In this document: positions 6,391-9,898 of the stretch, in pieces
Layout of the letters: every line of letters begins with the position of its first letter
How positions within the stretch are numbered: position 1 is the stretch's first letter
Assembly (NCBI GenBank): GCA_024684665.1
Contig: JAIKWN010000044.1
Coordinates: 1-9,898, forward strand
Origin: Clostridiales bacterium
Lineage (GTDB): Bacteria > Bacillota_A > Clostridia > Christensenellales > Aristaeellaceae
Direction of reading: 5' to 3'
DNA length: 9,898 bases
Translations under genes and position numbers: made by a program
The notes under the pieces: model-generated
Told to the model about the DNA's origin: nothing
Database searches by the model: none
What the model saw: the letters and a program-made list of their open reading frames with translations, nothing else

Positions 6391-7380
6391 ATGCCCGCTT
6401 TTGAGGAGTATGAGGGGCAGTCCCAGCACATCCGCCGCCTTCAGCGGGAGTTTTCCCGGCATGAGGAAGCCCACGCCTATCTTTTTTCCGGCCCGGTGGG
6501 AACGGGGAAGAAGAGCGTGGCGCGGCTTTGCGCCGCAGCACGGCTCTGCCGGGGTGAGGGAGGAGAAAAACCCTGCGGCATCTGCGGTCCCTGCCGGCGT
6601 GTTTTCGCGGGAACGCATCCGGATGTGCACGTTGTGGAGCCGGAGAAAGGAAAGCGTGATATCAGCATCGGTGTCATGCGTGCGGCATTGTCGGAGGCAC
6701 AGGTCCGTCCTTTAGAGGGCGACGCGAAGCTGTTTCTCATCCCGGAGGCAGACCGAATGAACCCTCAGGCGCAGAACGCGTTGCTGAAGACGCTGGAGGA
6801 ACCCCCGGAGGATACGGTCTTTCTCCTTTGCGCTTCCCGGCCTGCGGCGCTGCTTCCGACGATTCTCTCCCGGACGCGGATGATCCGCTTTCATCCCCTG
6901 TCCGTGGAAGACGCTTCCCTTCGCCTGCAGCAGCTCGGCATGGAAAAGCCGCAGGCGGACGCGGCAGCCGTCCTTTCTGAGGGATGCGTCGGGGTGGCGC
7001 TCCTCCTCGATAAAGACGCCCTCGCCCGAAGGCGGGAGTTGACGGCCCGTTTTTTCGGCGTTCAGCGACCGGCGGATGTCCCCGCCATCCTGGCTGCCTA
7101 TAAAGATGAAAAACTGGATCGGGCGGCGCTGCTTTCGGAGTGGGAGGCGTCCGTGCGGGATGTGACGTCCGCCTGCGTGTCAGGACAGGAACTCCCATCG
7201 GAGGCATATGCGCCGGAAGCTGCGGCTTACGCCCGTACGGTTCCGCTGCAGGCGGCTCTGCAGCTTACGGAGGGAGCGCTGACGGCGAAGAAGATGCTTG
7301 CGAGTTATGTCGGTTTTCAGGGCATTCTGGAAACGATTCTTCTATCAATTGCGGAGGAATACAAGAAATGGCCATGGTAG
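6391..7380 (+). CDS. holB: DNA polymerase III subunit delta-prime
   Basis: The 329-residue protein is the delta-prime subunit of the clamp-loader complex, an AAA+ protein that helps load the beta sliding clamp during replication. Visible elements are the N-terminal QSQHIRRLQ, a Walker A-like loop GPVGTGKKS (34-42), four cysteines at 53, 62, 65 and 68 (C...C-GI-C-GP-C) forming the zinc module, the Walker B region LFLIPEADRM (114-123), and QNALLKTLEEPPED (128-141). The usual SRC sensor motif reads SRT at 160-162. The remainder is the helical lid and collar region. The length is normal. The ATG is one base after the darA stop, with AAGGTG upstream, implying translational coupling. The 3' end overlaps ricT by 13 bases. 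Identification is firm; presence of darA and ricT on either side supports it. Confidence 0.93.
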   Translation: MPAFEEYEGQSQHIRRLQREFSRHEEAHAYLFSGPVGTGKKSVARLCAAARLCRGEGGEKPCGICGPCRRVFAGTHPDVHVVEPEKGKRDISIGVMRAALSEAQVRPLEGDAKLFLIPEADRMNPQAQNALLKTLEEPPEDTVFLLCASRPAALLPTILSRTRMIRFHPLSVEDASLRLQQLGMEKPQADAAAVLSEGCVGVALLLDKDALARRRELTARFFGVQRPADVPAILAAYKDEKLDRAALLSEWEASVRDVTSACVSGQELPSEAYAPEAAAYARTVPLQAALQLTEGALTAKKMLASYVGFQGILETILLSIAEEYKKWPW

Positions 7381-8243
7381 TCAGGGTGCGCTTCCGGCGC
7401 GCCAGCAAGTTTTACGATTTTGATCCGAACGGGCTGGAACTCCATACGGGTATGCACGTGATCACGGAGACTGTCCGGGGCGTGGAGATGGGCGAGTGCA
7501 TGTCCGGCGTTCTGGAGCTTCCGGAAGAGCGGGTAGTGGCGCCTCTCAGGCCCATACTCCGCATTGCTACGGAGGCGGATGAGGAGACGGAGAGGCACAA
7601 CGAGACGTTCGAGAAGGAGGCTGTCGTGATCTGCGAGCAGCGCATCGCGGAGCATAAGCTCGAGATGAAGCTCGTCGATGCGGATTACGCCTTCGATCAT
7701 TCGAAGCTTACTTTCTATTTTACTGCGAACGGCCGGGTGGATTTCCGTATGCTGGTCAAGACCCTGGCCGGCATATTCAAGACGCGGATTGAGCTGCGGC
7801 AGATTGGCGTACGGGATGAAGCAAAGCTTCTGGGCGGCATCGGCCCCTGCGGACGTCCCATCTGCTGCCGGACGTTCCTTTCAGAACTGACTCCGGTTAC
7901 TATCAAAATGGCGAAGGAGCAGAATCTGTCGCTGAATCCAACGAAGATTTCCGGCTTGTGTGACAAGCTGATGTGCTGCCTGAAATACGAGCAGGAGCAT
8001 TACGAGGAAACACGCAAGCGTCTTCCCAGGATGGGGAAAGAGATCCAGACGCCGGATGGCACGGGAACGGTAAGCGCGGTCAATCCTCTCTCCGAGACGG
8101 TGCGGGTGCGCATAGCCGTGGCTGACAGCTATGAATTCCGGCAGTACGCGATCGACGACTGCGAGCGCCTGGAGAAAGAGAGGCGGGAAACCGCCGACGA
8201 GGCGCCAGCGCAGCTGCTTCAGGAAGATGGAATGCGCGAATGA
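7368..8243 (+). CDS. ricT: PSP1-domain protein RicT (YaaT)
   Basis: The 291-residue protein is the PSP1-domain member of the Ric (YlbF-YmcA-YaaT) complex. In Bacillus this complex carries iron-sulfur clusters and promotes RNase Y-dependent mRNA processing and developmental phosphorelay functions. The opening MAMVVRVRFRRASKFYDF and the PSP1 core through FRMLVKTLAGIFKTRIELRQIGVRDEAK are followed by the diagnostic cysteine motifs GPCGRPICCRTF (C161, C166, C167) and CDKLMCCLKYEQ (C198, C203, C204). A small C-terminal domain carries QTPDGTGTV, then an acidic tail. The start at 7368 is chosen because GGAGG (7353-7357) lies 10 bases upstream and homologues begin here; the frame is open further back to 7140, but that stretch lies inside holB. 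It overlaps holB by 13 bases and the next gene by four. RicA and RicF partners are not in the window. Confidence 0.93.
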   Translation: MAMVVRVRFRRASKFYDFDPNGLELHTGMHVITETVRGVEMGECMSGVLELPEERVVAPLRPILRIATEADEETERHNETFEKEAVVICEQRIAEHKLEMKLVDADYAFDHSKLTFYFTANGRVDFRMLVKTLAGIFKTRIELRQIGVRDEAKLLGGIGPCGRPICCRTFLSELTPVTIKMAKEQNLSLNPTKISGLCDKLMCCLKYEQEHYEETRKRLPRMGKEIQTPDGTGTVSAVNPLSETVRVRIAVADSYEFRQYAIDDCERLEKERRETADEAPAQLLQEDGMRE

Positions 8244-9541
8244 CCCGGGGCACGAAAATTGTCCTCGCCATGACAGGGACGCTGCTTGTTTTTGTGGCGG
8301 CTCTCTTTTTCACGCTTTACGGCGGGGATGGGGAAGATGCTGAAGGGCGGCTTGCAGCAATGCTTTCAGAGGGGAAGCTTCCCGCTGTATCGGCAGGACT
8401 TCCGATGCTGCCTTCGCCTTCACCGTTCTCATCAGAGCCGGAACCGCAGAACAGTCAGTCAGAGAACAGAACGGCGGCAGCCGTGGCACTGAAGAACGAG
8501 AGTGAAGAGAGAGAAGTTCGCTCCTTTACCCTGGCTGCGGCGGGGTCGGTCAGCGTACCGAGAGCCATCCGGGAAGCGGCGCGGAGCCGCTCTTCGTTTG
8601 ACTTTTCTACGGCCTTTTTAGGGTTTGGCGCATGCCTTAAGGATACGGAGCTGGCTCTTTGCACGCTGGAGACCCTGACAGACGAAGGGCAGAGCTTTGA
8701 CGCGACGAACGCGCCGGAGGCAATCCTTGACACGCTGAAAACGGCTGGCTTTACGCTGGTGAGCATTGCTTCGGAACACATGCTGGACAGGGATTATACG
8801 GGTCTGGATGTAACGCTTTCCGCGCTTTCAAGCCGCGGAATCGAAGCGGTCGGCGTCCGTGAGGAGACAGAAGAAATTCCTGGCTGTATGGTGCTGCTTT
8901 CCGGCATTCAGACGGCAGTGCTCGGATATACATACGGACTGGACGAAGCCTGCCCCGCGGGAGAGGATGCGCGTAAGGCAGTTCCCCTGCTTTCAGAGGA
9001 TGAGATCCGACGGGATATTATGCACGCCCGGGCAAACGGGGCTGAGGCGGTTATTCTGCTCGTGCACTGGGGTGTGAAGAACCGGGACCAGGCGCCCGAA
9101 AGCATCCGTGCACTGGCGCTCCGGCTCGCGGAAGCGGGAGCGGATGTCATACTTGGGGCGCATTCCGGCGTGGTTCAGCCCTGTGAACGCCTGAAGGTCA
9201 CAAGGGCTGACGGCCGCGAATGCGAAGCGTTTGTCTGTTATTCCCTCGGAAACCTGCTGAGCGATGCGCGCGCGGATGAAAACGCCGCGGGCATGGTTCT
9301 GCGGTTGCCGGTGGAATATGATCCGGTTTCGCAGCTGCTGCATTTCGGAGCATATTCCGCTACGCCGACCTATATAGCGCGGCAGGAGGAGGAAGGGAAA
9401 ACCATCTGGCGTCTTGTGGAGGCGGACAGCGAAGCAGCCCTTTCCGCTCTCACGCCTTTGCAGCGGGAGGCGGCTTACAGGGCAGTCTCGCGGATCCGCT
9501 CGGTTTTTGAAAGCGATCCGAAAGGGGAAGAAGAACCGTGA
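8240..9541 (+). CDS. Membrane-anchored CapA-like (PGA_cap) protein with degenerate metal site
   Basis: The 433-residue protein has one N-terminal membrane helix (about 6-27), then a low-complexity Pro/Ser/Glu linker (about 50-95), then an extracytoplasmic domain of the CapA/PgsA calcineurin-like phosphoesterase type, known from poly-gamma-glutamate capsule synthesis. The family landmarks appear in order but altered: GSVS at 102-105 where GD-M is usual, TLET at 142-145 for NLE, SEH at 178-180 for N-H, VHWG at 275-278 (intact, though followed by VKN rather than VE), GAHSGVVQ at 306-313 for G-HPHV-Q, and YSLGN at 334-338 (intact). The N-terminal aspartate, the asparagines and the second histidine are thus missing, so metal-dependent catalysis is doubtful. 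ATGA overlaps the ricT stop. No other capsule genes are in the window. Fold assignment is good; role unknown. Confidence 0.82.
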   Translation: MTRGTKIVLAMTGTLLVFVAALFFTLYGGDGEDAEGRLAAMLSEGKLPAVSAGLPMLPSPSPFSSEPEPQNSQSENRTAAAVALKNESEEREVRSFTLAAAGSVSVPRAIREAARSRSSFDFSTAFLGFGACLKDTELALCTLETLTDEGQSFDATNAPEAILDTLKTAGFTLVSIASEHMLDRDYTGLDVTLSALSSRGIEAVGVREETEEIPGCMVLLSGIQTAVLGYTYGLDEACPAGEDARKAVPLLSEDEIRRDIMHARANGAEAVILLVHWGVKNRDQAPESIRALALRLAEAGADVILGAHSGVVQPCERLKVTRADGRECEAFVCYSLGNLLSDARADENAAGMVLRLPVEYDPVSQLLHFGAYSATPTYIARQEEEGKTIWRLVEADSEAALSALTPLQREAAYRAVSRIRSVFESDPKGEEEP

Positions 9542-9898
9542 CGAACCTCAGAATCGCGGATTTTGGTGTCCGCGTCGGCAGGATGGAACCGGGTAATTTG
9601 AACCGGATAACGGACGTGCCCGGTGTCCGCGTGGGGCATGCCACAATTGCGGATGCCAGGCACCGGACGGGCGTCACGCTGATCCTGCCCTGCGAGGACA
9701 ATCCATTTACGAGAAAACTGGTAGCAGCCTGCCATGTGCAGAACGGCTTTGGAAAGACATGCGGTCTCGTACAGGTTGAGGAACTGGGTGAGCTGGAAAC
9801 GCCCATCGCGCTCACGAATACGCTGAACGTGGGGCTTGTGGCGGACGCAATCGTTACGCTTACAGCCCGGCGCTGCCGGGAGGAAGGTGTCCCCGTGC
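9538..9898 (+). CDS. P1 (DmpA/S58) family peptidase, N-terminal part (3' end outside window)
   Basis: The first 120 codons encode the N-terminal part of a P1 family aminopeptidase. These are self-processing N-terminal nucleophile enzymes related to DmpA and the beta-peptidyl aminopeptidases, which release N-terminal residues including D- or beta-amino acids. The family signatures are clear: RIADFGVRVGR, then NRITDVPGVRVGHATI, TGVTLILP, AACHVQNGFGKTCGL, and VEELGELETPIALTNTLNVG. The start is taken as GTG 9538, which overlaps the CapA-like stop (GTGA) and keeps the conserved R--DFG--G segment; AAGGGG is at 9522-9527. An ATG at 9583 would remove that segment. The self-cleavage site and catalytic serine lie beyond the window, so activity cannot be judged. 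The reading frame stays open to the last base. It is the sixth gene of the operon. Confidence 0.92.
   Translation, partial: MTNLRIADFGVRVGRMEPGNLNRITDVPGVRVGHATIADARHRTGVTLILPCEDNPFTRKLVAACHVQNGFGKTCGLVQVEELGELETPIALTNTLNVGLVADAIVTLTARRCREEGVPV

Noticed and set aside
7140..7367. N-terminal extension of ricT by 76 codons
   Set aside because: The frame is open but lies inside holB; RicT proteins begin near 7368, which has a properly spaced GGAGG.
1..9898. Mobile element, defence island, CRISPR array or biosynthetic cluster
   Set aside because: No transposase, integrase, toxin, nuclease or repeat-spacer pattern is visible; the recognisable genes are housekeeping, transport or single-enzyme functions.

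Overview
The window is ordinary chromosomal DNA from a low-to-mid-50s or higher GC member of the Firmicutes (Bacillota). The best taxonomic evidence is the run darA (c-di-AMP receptor) - holB (DNA polymerase III delta-prime) - ricT (YaaT/PSP1), a gene order typical of Firmicutes. A Negativicutes or Clostridia-like host is my guess; the sequence cannot fix the genus. I see no tRNA, rRNA, CRISPR array, insertion sequence, phage gene or attachment site.

Left part (1-1221, + strand): the 3' end of a polar amino-acid ABC transporter permease, then a complete dimethylarginine dimethylaminohydrolase (DDAH)-family enzyme with an intact catalytic set, closed by a clear intrinsic terminator. The pair suggests uptake and breakdown of an arginine-like compound.

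Second part (about 1226-3318, - strand): an MntP-type manganese exporter followed by an ArsB/NhaD/SLC13-type permease, reading towards the DDAH gene. The permease very probably starts at TTG.

Third part (3270-4099): a 235-bp divergent control region between mntP and a GNAT acetyltransferase gene. It holds a near-consensus promoter on each strand, five A-tracts spaced 9-10 bp apart (predicted bent DNA), and a nested inverted repeat at the acetyltransferase transcription start. The acetyltransferase is a single-gene unit ending in its own terminator.

Right part (4116 to window end, + strand): one tightly packed operon with overlaps or gaps of only a few bases. It encodes a large multi-pass membrane protein (DUF6020/GT-C-like), DarA, HolB, RicT, a membrane-anchored CapA-like protein that has lost several metal-site residues, and the start of a P1 (DmpA/S58) family peptidase. 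A second sigma-A-type promoter lies inside the last codons of the membrane protein gene and could drive the darA-holB-ricT block separately. The genes often next to this block (tmk before darA; yabA after ricT) are absent at these positions; envelope- or peptide-related genes sit there instead. I did not find a convincing entirely new system. The most interesting items are the 3350-3490 control region, the degenerate CapA-like protein and the unusual setting of the c-di-AMP receptor block.
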